A stretch of DNA of 64,000 nucleotides from Pseudomonas sp. F(2018) (GCF_005508865.1 NZ_SCOM01000001.1:186001-250000); one strand, 5' to 3'; shown: positions 18,734-27,942, counted from the stretch's first letter. Numbers and translations are program-made. Notes: generated by a model not told the origin, from the sequence alone.

Positions 18734-20068
18734 ATGTCCTTCGAACCCCTCGGCCTGATCGAACCCCTGCTGCGTACCCTGGAGGCGCTCGACTACCGCG
18801 AGCCCACGCCGGTGCAGAAACAGGCCATTCCCGCCGTGCTCAAGGGGCGCGACGTGCTCGCCGCGGCGCAGACCGGCACCGGCAAGACCGCCGGCTTCGC
18901 CCTGCCGCTGCTGCAGAAGCTGACCATGGAAGGCAGCCAGGTGGCAGCCAACTCGGTGCGCGCGCTGGTGCTGGTGCCAACCCGCGAACTGGCCGAGCAG
19001 GTGGCGCAGGCGGTGCAGCAGTACGCGCAGAACCTGCCGCTGCGCACTTACTCGGTGTACGGCGGGGTTAGCATCAACCCGCAGATGATGAAGCTGCGCA
19101 AGGGCATCGACCTGCTGGTGGCCACCCCCGGCCGCCTGCTCGACCTGTACCGGCAGAACGCGGTGCGCTTCGACCAGCTGCAGGCGCTGGTGCTGGACGA
19201 GGCCGACCGCATGCTCGACCTCGGCTTCGCCAAGGAGCTGGACGAGCTGTTCAGCGCACTGCCGCGCAAGCGCCAGACCCTGCTGTTCTCAGCCACCTTC
19301 TCCGACGCCATCCGCCTGATGGCCAAGGAGCTGCTGCGCGACCCGCTGTCCATCGAGGTCAGCCCGCGCAACGCGGCGGCCAAGAGCGTCAAACAGTGGC
19401 TGGTGACGGTGGACAAGAAGCGCAAGAGCGAGCTGCTGCTGCACCTGTACCGCGAACGCGGCTGGGACCAGCTGCTGGTATTCGCCAAGACCCGCAAGGG
19501 CGTCGACGAGCTGGAGCAGTTGCTGCTGGCTGAAGGCATCGCCGCCGACTCGATCCACGGCGACAAGCCGCAACCGTCGCGCCTGCGCGCGCTGCAGCGG
19601 TTCAAGGCCGGCGAGGTACGCGTACTGGCCGCCACCGACGTGGCCGCGCGTGGCCTGGACATCAGCGAGCTGCCGCGGGTGGTCAACCTCGACCTGCCCA
19701 TCGTCGCCGAGGACTACGTGCACCGCATCGGCCGTACCGGTCGCGCCGGCGCCACCGGCGAGGCGGTGTCGCTGGTCTGCGCCGACGAAGTCGAGCTGCT
19801 GGCGGCCATCGAGACGCTGATCGGCCAGATCATCCGCCGCGAGGACGAGCCGGGCTTTGTGCCGGATCACCGGGTACCGCAGACCGCCCCCGGCGGCGCG
19901 GTGCTGAAGAAGCCGAAGAAGCCCAAGGTCAAGGTGATCCCCGGGGCCGGCAAGGGCAAGATCCACATGGGCAACTGGTTCGAGGCCGACGACGACAAGC
20001 CCAAGGCCAAGGCCGTGCGCGCGGTGCCCAAGTTCGGCGAGAAGCCCAAACCGACGAAGAAGCGCTGA
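18734..20068 (+). CDS. DEAD-box ATP-dependent RNA helicase (RhlE-like)
   Basis: A 444-residue RNA helicase. The Q motif (FEPLGLIEPLLRTLEALDYREPTPVQ), motif I (AQTGTGKTAGF), PTRELAEQV, motif II DEAD (VLDEADRMLDLGF), SAT (LLFSATF) and motif VI (HRIGRTGRAG) are in order. The C-terminal tail is short and basic (KKPKKPKVKVI, KPKPTKKR), as in RhlE-type proteins acting on ribosomal or messenger RNA. The start is the ATG at 18734. It converges on the PAS-protein gene with a 4-base gap. Confidence 0.93.
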   Translation: MSFEPLGLIEPLLRTLEALDYREPTPVQKQAIPAVLKGRDVLAAAQTGTGKTAGFALPLLQKLTMEGSQVAANSVRALVLVPTRELAEQVAQAVQQYAQNLPLRTYSVYGGVSINPQMMKLRKGIDLLVATPGRLLDLYRQNAVRFDQLQALVLDEADRMLDLGFAKELDELFSALPRKRQTLLFSATFSDAIRLMAKELLRDPLSIEVSPRNAAAKSVKQWLVTVDKKRKSELLLHLYRERGWDQLLVFAKTRKGVDELEQLLLAEGIAADSIHGDKPQPSRLRALQRFKAGEVRVLAATDVAARGLDISELPRVVNLDLPIVAEDYVHRIGRTGRAGATGEAVSLVCADEVELLAAIETLIGQIIRREDEPGFVPDHRVPQTAPGGAVLKKPKKPKVKVIPGAGKGKIHMGNWFEADDDKPKAKAVRAVPKFGEKPKPTKKR

Positions 20069-20072
20069 CCCG

Positions 20073-20516
20073 CTAGCCGCCGCGCAGCTGGCCGACGGCG
20101 GCGTCGGTCATGTCGTAGATCACCAGGCACACGTGCTCGACCTGGCCCCGGGAGGCGGCCAGCGGCAGCACGGTGAGGTTCTGGTACATGAAGTCGGCCT
20201 GGCCGGTGATCGGCCGGTAGCTCTTGAAGCGCAGCAGGTACGGGCGCTGCTGCCACAGGCTGAAGGCGCGGGTGCCCAGGCGCAGCACGCTGTTGACCTT
20301 GCGCTCCAGCCAGGCCCGGTCGATCTCCGGGAACAGCTCGAACAGCTCGCGGCCCTGCACCTGGTCGGCGCCCAGGCCGGAATGGTTCTCCATGAAGCTG
20401 TTCCACACCTCGATGCGGTACTGGCGATCGAGCACCAGCACACCCACGTCCAGGCACTGGACGATGTCGAGCAGCCAGTGCAGCTCCTGCATGTCGATCT
20501 GCGCGCGGCCGGTCAT
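20073..20516 (-). CDS. PAS domain protein
   Basis: A 147-residue protein that is almost entirely one PAS domain: WLLDIVQCLDVGVLVLDRQYRIEVWNSFMENHSGLGADQVQGRELFELFPEI is the classical PAS core. No output domain is attached and no ligand can be named. It starts 3 bases after the receiver-CheC gene stops, so the two are expressed together. It probably serves as a separate sensory or interaction subunit for that regulator or for the nearby diguanylate cyclase (inference). Confidence 0.85.
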   Translation of the reverse strand: MTGRAQIDMQELHWLLDIVQCLDVGVLVLDRQYRIEVWNSFMENHSGLGADQVQGRELFELFPEIDRAWLERKVNSVLRLGTRAFSLWQQRPYLLRFKSYRPITGQADFMYQNLTVLPLAASRGQVEHVCLVIYDMTDAAVGQLRGG

Positions 20517-20519
20517 GGG

Positions 20520-21527
20520 TCACTCCATCAGGTATTGGATCTTGCCGGTCAGCCGGGGCAGCGAGTCCTCGGTGAACAGCAGGAGCAGGTCGAAGTGCAC
20601 GGCGTGGCCCTCCAGGCCATAGCTGATCTCCACCGCCAGGGTCTTCTTCCAGCGCTCGCGATTGAGCTGGATCAGCTCGCCGATGGCGGCGTGCTGGCCG
20701 AGCAGCTGCGGATGGCCCTGGGAGAAACGGATGTCGATCTGCTCGGCGATGCCGGCCAGGCAGGCGCCGATCAGGATGCTGGCCAGGTCCAGGAGCATCT
20801 CCGAGGTCTCGCCGGCGTCCTTCGGCTGCCAGCCGAGCAGCTGGGCGATGTCGGCCACTTCCGAGTCATGGAACAGCAGCAGCGCCTCGCCGGCGATGGC
20901 CTCGCCGATGAAGCCCTGGCATACGGCGCTGAGGTGCTCGCCACGCCGGGCGTCCTCCAGGGCCATGTGCAGCTCGCTGACCTCGAACAGGTTGACCTGG
21001 GGAATCGGCAGCTGCACGAACACGCCCAGCTCGGCAGCCAGCAGGGCGGCGGCGCGGCCCATGGCGACGTTGCTGACCTCGCGCAGAGCGTCGCGGAAGC
21101 CGACCTTGAACAGCGGCTCTTCGTGGGCCGGCGCCGTCTCGCCGCTGGCGGGTGGCTGGAACAGGCCGAGGCGTTCGAGGGTGGCGCGCAGCTCCTCGGC
21201 CGGCGCCGGCTTCTGAATGAAGCCCAGGGCGCCGAGTTCGGCGACACGCCGCTGGGCCTCGTCCTGGATATCGCCGGAGACCACCAGGATGCGGCAGGCC
21301 AGGCCTTCCTCGCGCACCTTGGCCAGCACCTGGTAGCCGTCCATCACCGGCATGGTCAGGTCCAGCAGCACCACCTCGCCCAGGCCCTGGCGAATCGCGG
21401 CCATGGCTTCCTCGCCCTGGCTGGCCTGGGTAATGGTCACCGGCCATTCCGGGGGCAGGGCGCGGATCAGCTGCTTGCGCGCCATGGTCGAGTCGTCGCA
21501 GACCAGCAGTGGAAGCACTGGAGTCAC
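20520..21527 (-). CDS. Receiver-CheC fusion response regulator
   Basis: A 335-residue protein with an N-terminal receiver (CDDSTMARKQL, Asp in VVLLDLTMPVMDGYQ, Lys in FIQKPAPAEEL) and a C-terminal CheC/CheX/FliY-type phosphatase fold. The phosphatase motif D-x3-E-x2-N-x22-P is present once (DALREVSN, Pro 23 residues later); the equivalent second site (EMLLDLAS) is degenerate. CheC-like domains dephosphorylate CheY-type proteins, so this may be a self-limiting regulator or a phosphate sink. It is followed without a real gap by the PAS gene and preceded at 105 bases by a diguanylate cyclase on the same strand. Confidence 0.85.
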   Translation of the reverse strand: MTPVLPLLVCDDSTMARKQLIRALPPEWPVTITQASQGEEAMAAIRQGLGEVVLLDLTMPVMDGYQVLAKVREEGLACRILVVSGDIQDEAQRRVAELGALGFIQKPAPAEELRATLERLGLFQPPASGETAPAHEEPLFKVGFRDALREVSNVAMGRAAALLAAELGVFVQLPIPQVNLFEVSELHMALEDARRGEHLSAVCQGFIGEAIAGEALLLFHDSEVADIAQLLGWQPKDAGETSEMLLDLASILIGACLAGIAEQIDIRFSQGHPQLLGQHAAIGELIQLNRERWKKTLAVEISYGLEGHAVHFDLLLLFTEDSLPRLTGKIQYLME

Positions 21528-21632
21528 CTGGTGATAAGCGTTAGGGCAAGCATAGACGGCGTGTCGGCCGGGTCGCGATAGGGGAAAACATGAGGGGGCA
21601 GCGGTGACAAGTACCCGGTGCGCTGGCGGCGC

Positions 21633-23354
21633 TCAGCGCTGTTCGTTGGCCTCGTAGCTGTAGGTGTTGCGCCCGGCGTTCTTGGCGGCGTACATGGCGC
21701 GGTCGGCCTGCTGCAGCAGCGATTCGATGTCGTCGCCGTCACGCGGGAACAGGCTGACGCCCATGCTGGCCTGCACCTGCACCTCGTGGCCGTCCATCAG
21801 CATGGGCAGCTGGAAGCGCTCGTGCAGCTTGTGCAACACCGCGATCACCCGCTGCGGATCGTCCATCTGCTCGATCAGGATGACGAACTCGTCGCCGCCC
21901 AGGCGCGCCACCGTGTCGCTCTCGCGGGTGGCCGAACGCAGCAGGTTGGCCACCGCCTGCAGCACGCGGTCGCCGGCGCCGTGGCCGAGGCTATCGTTGA
22001 GCTGCTTGAAGTGATCCAGGTCGACGAACAGCACGGCCAGCGGCATGGCGCTGCGCCGGGCGTTGGCCAGGGCGTGTTCCAGGCGCTCGAAGAACATGCG
22101 CCGGTTGGGCAGGCCGGTGAGCGCGTCGTGGCGCGCCAGGTGCTCCAGGGCGTTGCGGCTCTGGTTGAGCTCGTCGAGCTGGTCGAGGATCTCCTCCTGC
22201 ATCTGCGCGAAGCTGCGCGCCAGCTGGCCCAGTTCGTCCTGGCGCTGCACCGGCAGGGGGCCGCTGCGGCGCTCGCGGGTGAACTGCTCCACGGCCAGGG
22301 TGATGCTCTTCAGCGAATGGGTCATGGCTCGCGAGGCGACGATGGCGATGGCCACGGCCAGCAGGCTGGAGAGGATCACCACCTGGATGATGCGCTGGCC
22401 GAGGCGGGTGGTTTCCGCCAGTACATGGTCTTCCGGCTGGGCCAGGCCGAGAATGATGAAGCGTTCCGGTGTGCTGGCATTGACGCCGAGGCGGACGAAC
22501 GCGGCCACCAGGTCGTGCCCGCTGTCGTCGGTGTGGCTGACCAGGCTGCTCTGCTTGCCGTCGCCGAGCAGGGTGGCGACCTCGGGGAACTCCTCCTGGA
22601 TGAACAGCCGGCGCCCCTGGTCGAAACCGAAGGTGCGGCGATGGTCGGGGTGGATCAGCAGGTCGCCCCAGCGGTTGCTCAGGTACACCTGGTAGTGGCT
22701 GGGCAGATCGCTCTTGATCTGGGCGAACAGCTGGTCCAGGTCGACGTTGATCACGATCAGGGCGCCGGCCTTGCCGTCGGCATCGGCCACCGGGGTGGAC
22801 ACGTGCAGGGTCGGCTTGCCCAGGCCCGAGTGGGCGCCCAGCTCATGGTTGATCACGATCGGCGACAGGCGCACCTCGCCCGGCGGCAGGCGCAGGGTGT
22901 CGAACACATAGGCGTAGTGGCCCTTCTCCTGCAGCTTGGCACCGCTGATGTGCAGCAGACGCTCGCCGGCGCGGTCGATGCGCACCTGCTCCAGGCCATG
23001 GCCGGTGGCGCTGATCAGGCGAATCTGCATGTATTCCGGGTGCACCTGCATCTGCGCGCGGAACAGCTCGGCCAGGTCATCTTCGCTGTGTTCGCGGTGA
23101 TCCTCGTCCGACACCCGGGGCAGATCGCGCGCTCTGGAGACTTCGGCCATGAGCAGGGCGTCGCGGGCCACGCCGTCGATACTGCCGCGCAGGTTGCGGC
23201 CGAGCACCTGGGTGGCGGTGAGCAGGTCACGCTCGGCGGCCTTGAGCAGGGTGGTGCGGCTGCTGCTGTAGGAGTAGTAGCCGGTCAGGCCGCAGACCAG
23301 CACACCGAACACCGCCAGCAGACAGCCGAGCTTGAAGGCGATGCCGAACTTCAT
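21633..23354 (-). CDS. Membrane diguanylate cyclase (Cache-HAMP-GGDEF)
   Basis: A 573-residue inner-membrane enzyme predicted to make cyclic di-GMP. The N-terminal helix (FKLGCLLAVFGVLVCGLTGYY) leads into a large periplasmic dCache-like sensor, a second helix near residue 340 (IIQVVILSSLLAVAIAIVAS), HAMP, and a GGDEF domain. The active-site GGDEF is intact (ARLGGDEFVIL) and an RxxD inhibitory site (RESD) precedes it by five residues, so product feedback is expected. The ATG at 23354 overlaps the TGA of the upstream binding-protein gene in an ATGA junction, so the pair is translationally coupled. Confidence 0.93.
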   Translation of the reverse strand: MKFGIAFKLGCLLAVFGVLVCGLTGYYSYSSSRTTLLKAAERDLLTATQVLGRNLRGSIDGVARDALLMAEVSRARDLPRVSDEDHREHSEDDLAELFRAQMQVHPEYMQIRLISATGHGLEQVRIDRAGERLLHISGAKLQEKGHYAYVFDTLRLPPGEVRLSPIVINHELGAHSGLGKPTLHVSTPVADADGKAGALIVINVDLDQLFAQIKSDLPSHYQVYLSNRWGDLLIHPDHRRTFGFDQGRRLFIQEEFPEVATLLGDGKQSSLVSHTDDSGHDLVAAFVRLGVNASTPERFIILGLAQPEDHVLAETTRLGQRIIQVVILSSLLAVAIAIVASRAMTHSLKSITLAVEQFTRERRSGPLPVQRQDELGQLARSFAQMQEEILDQLDELNQSRNALEHLARHDALTGLPNRRMFFERLEHALANARRSAMPLAVLFVDLDHFKQLNDSLGHGAGDRVLQAVANLLRSATRESDTVARLGGDEFVILIEQMDDPQRVIAVLHKLHERFQLPMLMDGHEVQVQASMGVSLFPRDGDDIESLLQQADRAMYAAKNAGRNTYSYEANEQR

Positions 23355-24388
23355 GGCGCCTCCGTCAACGGCGGGCGTTCGCCGGAGAGAATGCGATCCC
23401 ACAGGCGGGTGCGGCGCTCGGCGTCCTCCACCGGGCGCAGCCAGATCATGCGCCCGGGCACGCCGCTGCTTTCTTCCTCCTGGAGGGTGTTGGACAGGCC
23501 CTGGCGCTCGACCAGGGCGCGGCTCATCGGCGGCTCCAGGGTGAAGTCGATCCAGGCCTCGGCCAGTTTCACGTCCTGGGCGCCGCGGCTGATCGCCCAG
23601 CAGTCGAGCCAGGCCAGGGCACCTTCGCGGGGGATCACGTAGCCGACGTCGGCGCCGTTGTCGCGCAGCTGCTTGAGCTGCTGACGCCCGTAGTTGGCGA
23701 ACAGCAGCGCCACCTTGTGGTCCTTGAACAGGCTGGCGGCCTCCTCGGGCAGCGAATAGAAGGTCAGCACGTTGCGGCGCAGGGCGATCAGCTGCTCGGT
23801 GAGCTGGGGGAAGTCGTCGGGCTCGATTCGGAACGGGTCGCGCCCGCGTGCCTGGCTGGCCAGGGAGAAGTTGTGGCTGCTGCCGTTGAAGGCCAGCACC
23901 CGGCCCTGCAGTTGCGGGTCCCACAGGCTGGTGATGGACTGCGGCGGCTCGGTGAACTGGCTGCGGTCGTAGATCAGGCCCATCTCCGAATAGGTGTAGG
24001 GCACGGCGTAGACCTTGCCGGCGCGGCTGATGCCGGGAATCTTCGGGTAATCGCGGAAGCGCCAGAGCTGGCGGGTGGTGTTGGCGATGCGTGTCGGCTG
24101 TAGCGGCTGCAACAGGCCCTGGTCGATGTAGCGATCGATCTCCGCGGTGTTGGCGGCGATCAGGTCGTAGTTGCCGCCCTTGTTCTCCGCCAGCTTGCTG
24201 CGCAGCACATCGTCGTTGCCGACCAGGGTGACTTCCACCCGCACGTCGTGCCGTTGCTCGAACTGCGCCACCAGGTCGGCGTCGGCATAGCCGGGCCAGG
24301 TCAGCAGCCGCAGCACCGCCTCGCTGGCAGCGGCGAAGCCCGGGGCCAGGGGTAGCAGAACTGCGAGCAACACCAGGATCGGGCGCAT
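23351..24388 (-). CDS. Periplasmic polyamine-type solute-binding protein
   Basis: A 345-residue binding protein of the PotD/PotF-like class, with signal peptide MRPILVLLAVLLPLAPGFAAA and the family opening VLRLLTWPGYADADLVAQFEQRH. AVPYTYSEMGLIYDRSQF and GALAWLDCWAISRGAQD match the two-lobed fold. No transporter membrane or ATPase genes accompany it; instead it overlaps the diguanylate cyclase by 4 bases. Inference: it works as a ligand-presenting subunit for the cyclase periplasmic domain, similar in principle to known binding-protein/GGDEF pairs. The start is the ATG at 24388; the longer frame has no signal peptide at its N terminus. Confidence 0.87.
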   Translation of the reverse strand: MRPILVLLAVLLPLAPGFAAASEAVLRLLTWPGYADADLVAQFEQRHDVRVEVTLVGNDDVLRSKLAENKGGNYDLIAANTAEIDRYIDQGLLQPLQPTRIANTTRQLWRFRDYPKIPGISRAGKVYAVPYTYSEMGLIYDRSQFTEPPQSITSLWDPQLQGRVLAFNGSSHNFSLASQARGRDPFRIEPDDFPQLTEQLIALRRNVLTFYSLPEEAASLFKDHKVALLFANYGRQQLKQLRDNGADVGYVIPREGALAWLDCWAISRGAQDVKLAEAWIDFTLEPPMSRALVERQGLSNTLQEEESSGVPGRMIWLRPVEDAERRTRLWDRILSGERPPLTEAP

Positions 24389-24538
24389 GGGGTGGACCGG
24401 GAAGCGAGGGGGCGCTTCAGCAGTGTATACGATGGCCAAGTGCCTTGCCCTAACGGCAAAGCGGACGCTCCGCCAGGGCGTTTCGGCCATGGCGTGCTAG
24501 CGTTCTTGCTGTCATTCACGGCATGCGAGGGCAGGGAA

Positions 24539-25393
24539 ATGGAAGAGGGCGAATCGCTGATCACGGTGGGGACCACCAAGGTCAACCAGCTGATGGACAT
24601 GGTGGCGCAGTACGGCGCCGCCTTCGCCGCGAAGATGCTCGCGGCCATCGCTTTCTGGGTGATCGGACGCTGGCTGATCGGCTTCGCCGTCGGCCTGCTG
24701 CAGAAAGCCCTGGGCCAGCAGAAGGTCGACCCGACCGTACTGCGCTACGTGGGCAACTTCATCACGGTGACCCTGAACATCCTGCTGGTGATCGGCATCC
24801 TCGGCTACTTCGGGGTGCAGACCACCACCTTCGCCGCCCTGATCGCGGCGGTCGGCCTGGCTATCGGCATGGCCTGGTCCGGGCTGCTGGCCAACCTGGC
24901 GGCGGGCGGCTTCATCATCGTGCTGCGGCCGTTCAAGGTCGGCGACTTCATCTGCGCGGGCGGGGTCACCGGCACCGTCACCGAGATCGGCCTGTTCGTC
25001 ACCGCGATCAACACTCCGGACAACGTGCTGACCCTGGTGGGCAACAACAAGATCTTCAGCGACAACATCCAGAACTTCTCGCACAACGCCTTCCGCCGCG
25101 TCGACCTGACAGCGCAGCTGTCCGGTGCGGCCGACTGGAAGAGCGCCGCGGCCCTGCTCAGGCAGCGCATCGCGGCCATCGACAACGTGCTGGCGACGCC
25201 GGCGGTGGATGTGGAGATCCTCGAGTTCAACCTGGTCGGCCCGGTGCTGGCGGTGCGGCCCTACTGTCACACCGATCACTACTGGCAGGTCTACTTCGAC
25301 AGCAACAAGGTGATCAAGGATGCCCTCGGCGAGGCCGGCTTCCCGGCGCCGATGGCGGCGCAGACGGTGATCGTGCAGCAGGCTGCCGGCTGA
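24539..25393 (+). CDS. Small-conductance mechanosensitive channel (MscS family)
   Basis: A 284-residue MscS-type channel that opens under membrane tension and releases osmolytes. Three helices precede the pore helix (AALIAAVGLAIGMAWSGLLANLAAGGFIIV), followed by the beta domain (LRPFKVGDFI, GTVTEIGLFVTAINTPDN, VGNNKIFSDNIQNFS). Length and motifs match E. coli MscS and related YggB proteins. The start is the ATG at 24539 with AGGG upstream. It is divergent from the binding-protein gene and convergent with the TPR gene. Confidence 0.93.
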   Translation: MEEGESLITVGTTKVNQLMDMVAQYGAAFAAKMLAAIAFWVIGRWLIGFAVGLLQKALGQQKVDPTVLRYVGNFITVTLNILLVIGILGYFGVQTTTFAALIAAVGLAIGMAWSGLLANLAAGGFIIVLRPFKVGDFICAGGVTGTVTEIGLFVTAINTPDNVLTLVGNNKIFSDNIQNFSHNAFRRVDLTAQLSGAADWKSAAALLRQRIAAIDNVLATPAVDVEILEFNLVGPVLAVRPYCHTDHYWQVYFDSNKVIKDALGEAGFPAPMAAQTVIVQQAAG

Positions 25394-25402
25394 GGGCCGG
25401 CC

Positions 25403-26170
25403 TCAGGCGCTCTGCTGCTGCGGGGCGTCCAGCGTCTTGAGCTCTTCACGAACCTGCGCCAGGCAGGCCTGGTGCAGGTTGCGGTAGTGCTTGGGCGCGC
25501 GCCGCGCGTACTGCTCGATCTGCTCCAGCTGGGCGCGGGCCTCATTGGTGCGGTTGGCCTGGCGCAGCAGCTGGGCGTAGTGGTAGCGCGCCTCGGGGCC
25601 GGCGAAGTGGCCGAGCAGGGCGTGGAACTCCTCCTCGGCCTTGGCCAGCTCGCCGAGCCGGCTCAGGGCGCGGGCATACAGCAGGTGGCCGTCGGCGGAG
25701 CGGAACTGCGGGTTGTGCTGGATCAGCTGGTCCAGCGTCTCGCGGCAAGCGGCGGCGTTGTCCAGGGCGAACTGGGCGCGGGCCAGGCCGAGCATGATGT
25801 CCGGCGCATGGCTGTGCACACCGCGCAGGGCGGCGCGGTAGTGGTCGGCGGCCTCGGCGGGCTGCTCCAGGCGCAGCAGCTCATCGGCCAGCTGCACCCG
25901 GGTCTCGCGGGTGTCGCTCAGGTCCAGGGCGTCGCGCAGGGCGCGCAGATGGCGTTCCGGGTCGAGGCGGTCGTGCAGCTGGTTGATTGCGCGGCGGCCG
26001 CTGCGGCTGCCGAGCATGTCCGGCAGCATGATGCCGAGGAAGTAGATCAGGCAGCCGAGGCCGGGCAGGGCGATGATCAGGTACAGCCAGTAGCGCTCCT
26101 GGCCGCTACGGACCACGTGCAGGCCACAGACGATCTGGCAGGCGATGAGCAGCAGCGCGAGCAGGGGCAT
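25403..26170 (-). CDS. Membrane-anchored TPR protein
   Basis: A 255-residue protein with two N-terminal hydrophobic helices (MPLLALLLIACQIVCGLHVV and YWLYLIIALPGLGCLIYFLGIML) followed by a helical-repeat domain of tetratricopeptide type (ADELLRLEQPAEAADHYRAAL, HLLYARALSRLGELAKAEEEFHALL, ARYHYAQLLRQANRTNEARAQLEQI). The repeats should face the cytoplasm and act as a protein scaffold. The partner and process are unknown. It stands alone between the MscS and LOG genes. Confidence 0.75.
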   Translation of the reverse strand: MPLLALLLIACQIVCGLHVVRSGQERYWLYLIIALPGLGCLIYFLGIMLPDMLGSRSGRRAINQLHDRLDPERHLRALRDALDLSDTRETRVQLADELLRLEQPAEAADHYRAALRGVHSHAPDIMLGLARAQFALDNAAACRETLDQLIQHNPQFRSADGHLLYARALSRLGELAKAEEEFHALLGHFAGPEARYHYAQLLRQANRTNEARAQLEQIEQYARRAPKHYRNLHQACLAQVREELKTLDAPQQQSA

Positions 26171-26243
26171 GGGCGAAACATCCTTGTTGGGTGGGGCCTC
26201 TGTGTAGCATGGCGCCGCGCCACTGTCATCGGCGCCGCGGGCG

Positions 26244-26825
26244 TTACGAGCGGTCGACCCACTTGGGCGCCACGGTGGGCTGCCAGGCTTCCAGGCGGTC
26301 GAGCAGCTCGGCCGGCGATTCGCCGACCTGCAGCATGGCGCGGTGCGGTTCGCGGACGAAGCGCTCGGCCACCAGGTGGTCGAGGAAGTCGGTCAGGCGC
26401 GCGTAGAAGCCGTCCACCTCCAGCAGGCCCAGGGGCTTGGCGTGGTAGCCGAGCTGGCCCCAGGTCCACACCTCGAACATCTCTTCCAGGGTGCCGAGGC
26501 CGCCGGGCAGGGAGATGAAGGCGTCGGCCAGTTCGGCCATGCGTGCCTTGCGCGCGTGCATGCCGTCCACCACCTCCAGGCGGGTCAGGCCCTTGTGGCC
26601 GATCTCGGCGCGCTCCAGGCTCTGCGGGATGATGCCGATCACTTCGCCACCGGCGGCCAGGGCCGCGTCCGCCGCCACGCCCATCAGGCCAACGGCGCCG
26701 CCGCCGTAGATCAAGGTCAGGCCGCGCTCGGCCAGGCTGCGGCCGAGGTTCTCGGCGGCCTCACGGTAGATCGGGCGCGCGCCGGGACTGGCGCCGCAGA
26801 ACACGCAGACGGACTTCAGGCTCAT
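26244..26825 (-). CDS. LOG family protein (nucleotide 5'-monophosphate phosphoribohydrolase)
   Basis: A 193-residue LOG/YgdH-type enzyme, first annotated as lysine decarboxylase but now known to hydrolyse nucleoside 5'-monophosphates, including cytokinin ribotides, to free base and ribose phosphate. The signature PGGLGTLEE, the upstream [10 protein letters not shown] and the N-terminal VCVFCGAS are all intact. The length matches short type-I LOG proteins. The start is the ATG at 26825. It could act in nucleotide salvage rather than hormone production. Confidence 0.9.
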   Translation of the reverse strand: MSLKSVCVFCGASPGARPIYREAAENLGRSLAERGLTLIYGGGAVGLMGVAADAALAAGGEVIGIIPQSLERAEIGHKGLTRLEVVDGMHARKARMAELADAFISLPGGLGTLEEMFEVWTWGQLGYHAKPLGLLEVDGFYARLTDFLDHLVAERFVREPHRAMLQVGESPAELLDRLEAWQPTVAPKWVDRS

Positions 26826-26877
26826 GCAGGGTGCTCCCAGGCGAAAAAGGCTGCACAGGGTAACCCTGTCCGATCGG

Positions 26878-26961
26878 TCAGGCGAGCTCTTGCGGGCAGG
26901 TGCCGCTGGCGCCGGCCGCGTAGCAGGCCAGCAGGGCGTAGAGGAAATCGTGGATGGGCAT
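26878..26961 (-). CDS. Possible 27-residue small protein
   Basis: A short reading frame reads [20 protein letters not shown] and then TCPQELA, with GGAG 8 bases before the ATG. It lies in the 223-base gap between the LOG gene and the next binding-protein gene. The composition (hydrophobic core with two cysteines) resembles a small membrane-associated peptide. No family is recognised, and chance occurrence cannot be excluded. Confidence 0.3.
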   Translation of the reverse strand: MPIHDFLYALLACYAAGASGTCPQELA

Positions 26962-27048
26962 GGCGGCATCTCCGCTTGGGGCTGGCCGTCAGATTAGGCC
27001 GACCCTGCGGCACCGGCCCGTAGATTATCTCGATGGCCGTCATAGCCA

Positions 27049-27942
27049 TTAGCGCGGCAGGTTGGTCAGGTCCTTGTGCGGCCGTTCGGCGAAGAAGCGA
27101 TCCAGCCAGGGCTGGTAATGGGCCAGGGTGCGCGGTGGCATATAGGCCTTCTGCGCCTCGATGAACAGGGCGATGACCTCGGGCAGGCGGGCGATGCGGT
27201 CGATCTGGCGGACCAGCTCGGCGCCCTCGGCGTTCTTGCTGCAGTAGATGCCGCTGACATAGGGCGAGCTGGCCTCGGCCAGCGGCAGCAGGCTCAGGCC
27301 CTGGGCCACGCCCTGCTGGCGCTGCACGTACTGCACCACCTCGGCGTAGTCCAGCAGGTAGTCGATACGGTGGTGTTCGAGCATGCCGTAGAGGTTGCTG
27401 CCGGCGCTGCTGGTCTGGATGCGCTGCAGCTGCGGCTGGGCTTCGGCAGCCTGCAGCAGCGGGTCGAGGATCGGTCCGTAGCTGCGATCACGAACCAGGC
27501 CGCCGCGCAGCTGGCTGTCGCGCAATAGCTGGCGGAGCGACACCTCGTCCTTGCCCTGGGCGAAGCGCTGCAGGTCGGCGGTGCGCACCACCAGCTGGTG
27601 CGGCATGGCGACGAACAGGCCGACGTAGTAGCCGTGCTGGTCGCGCTCGGGGGTGGGGAAGGTCGGCAGGAAGCAGCTCAGCGGCTCGCGCTTGAGCTGC
27701 TCCAGGCCGCGGGTGAGGTTGTTCAGGCGGAGGTTGTGGCGGTATTGCGGCAGTCGCTGAGTGATCTGCTGCAGCAGGTCGACGATGATGCCGTCGCTGG
27801 GCCGGCCGTCCTGCATGTTGATCAGGCCCGGCCAGGGGCTCATGTTCCAGGTCACTTCCAGGCCTTGCGGCTGCGCACCGTGGGCGATCGAGGAGCACAA
27901 CAGCAGCAGGCCGATCAGCGCGCGGCGAGGACGAACAGGCAT
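27049..27942 (-). CDS. Periplasmic solute-binding protein, family 3-like
   Basis: A 297-residue secreted protein with signal peptide ALIGLLLLCSSIAHGAQ and a family 3 (amino-acid type) solute-binding fold: WNMSPWPGLINMQDGRPSDG, SCFLPTFPTPERD, LLRDSQLRGGLVRDRSYG, GMLEHHRIDYLLDYAEVV. Proteins of this shape in Pseudomonas are usually orphan and not next to a permease, as here. Ligand and partner are unknown; feeding a chemoreceptor or cyclase is as plausible as transport. Confidence 0.75.
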   Translation of the reverse strand: MPVRPRRALIGLLLLCSSIAHGAQPQGLEVTWNMSPWPGLINMQDGRPSDGIIVDLLQQITQRLPQYRHNLRLNNLTRGLEQLKREPLSCFLPTFPTPERDQHGYYVGLFVAMPHQLVVRTADLQRFAQGKDEVSLRQLLRDSQLRGGLVRDRSYGPILDPLLQAAEAQPQLQRIQTSSAGSNLYGMLEHHRIDYLLDYAEVVQYVQRQQGVAQGLSLLPLAEASSPYVSGIYCSKNAEGAELVRQIDRIARLPEVIALFIEAQKAYMPPRTLAHYQPWLDRFFAERPHKDLTNLPR

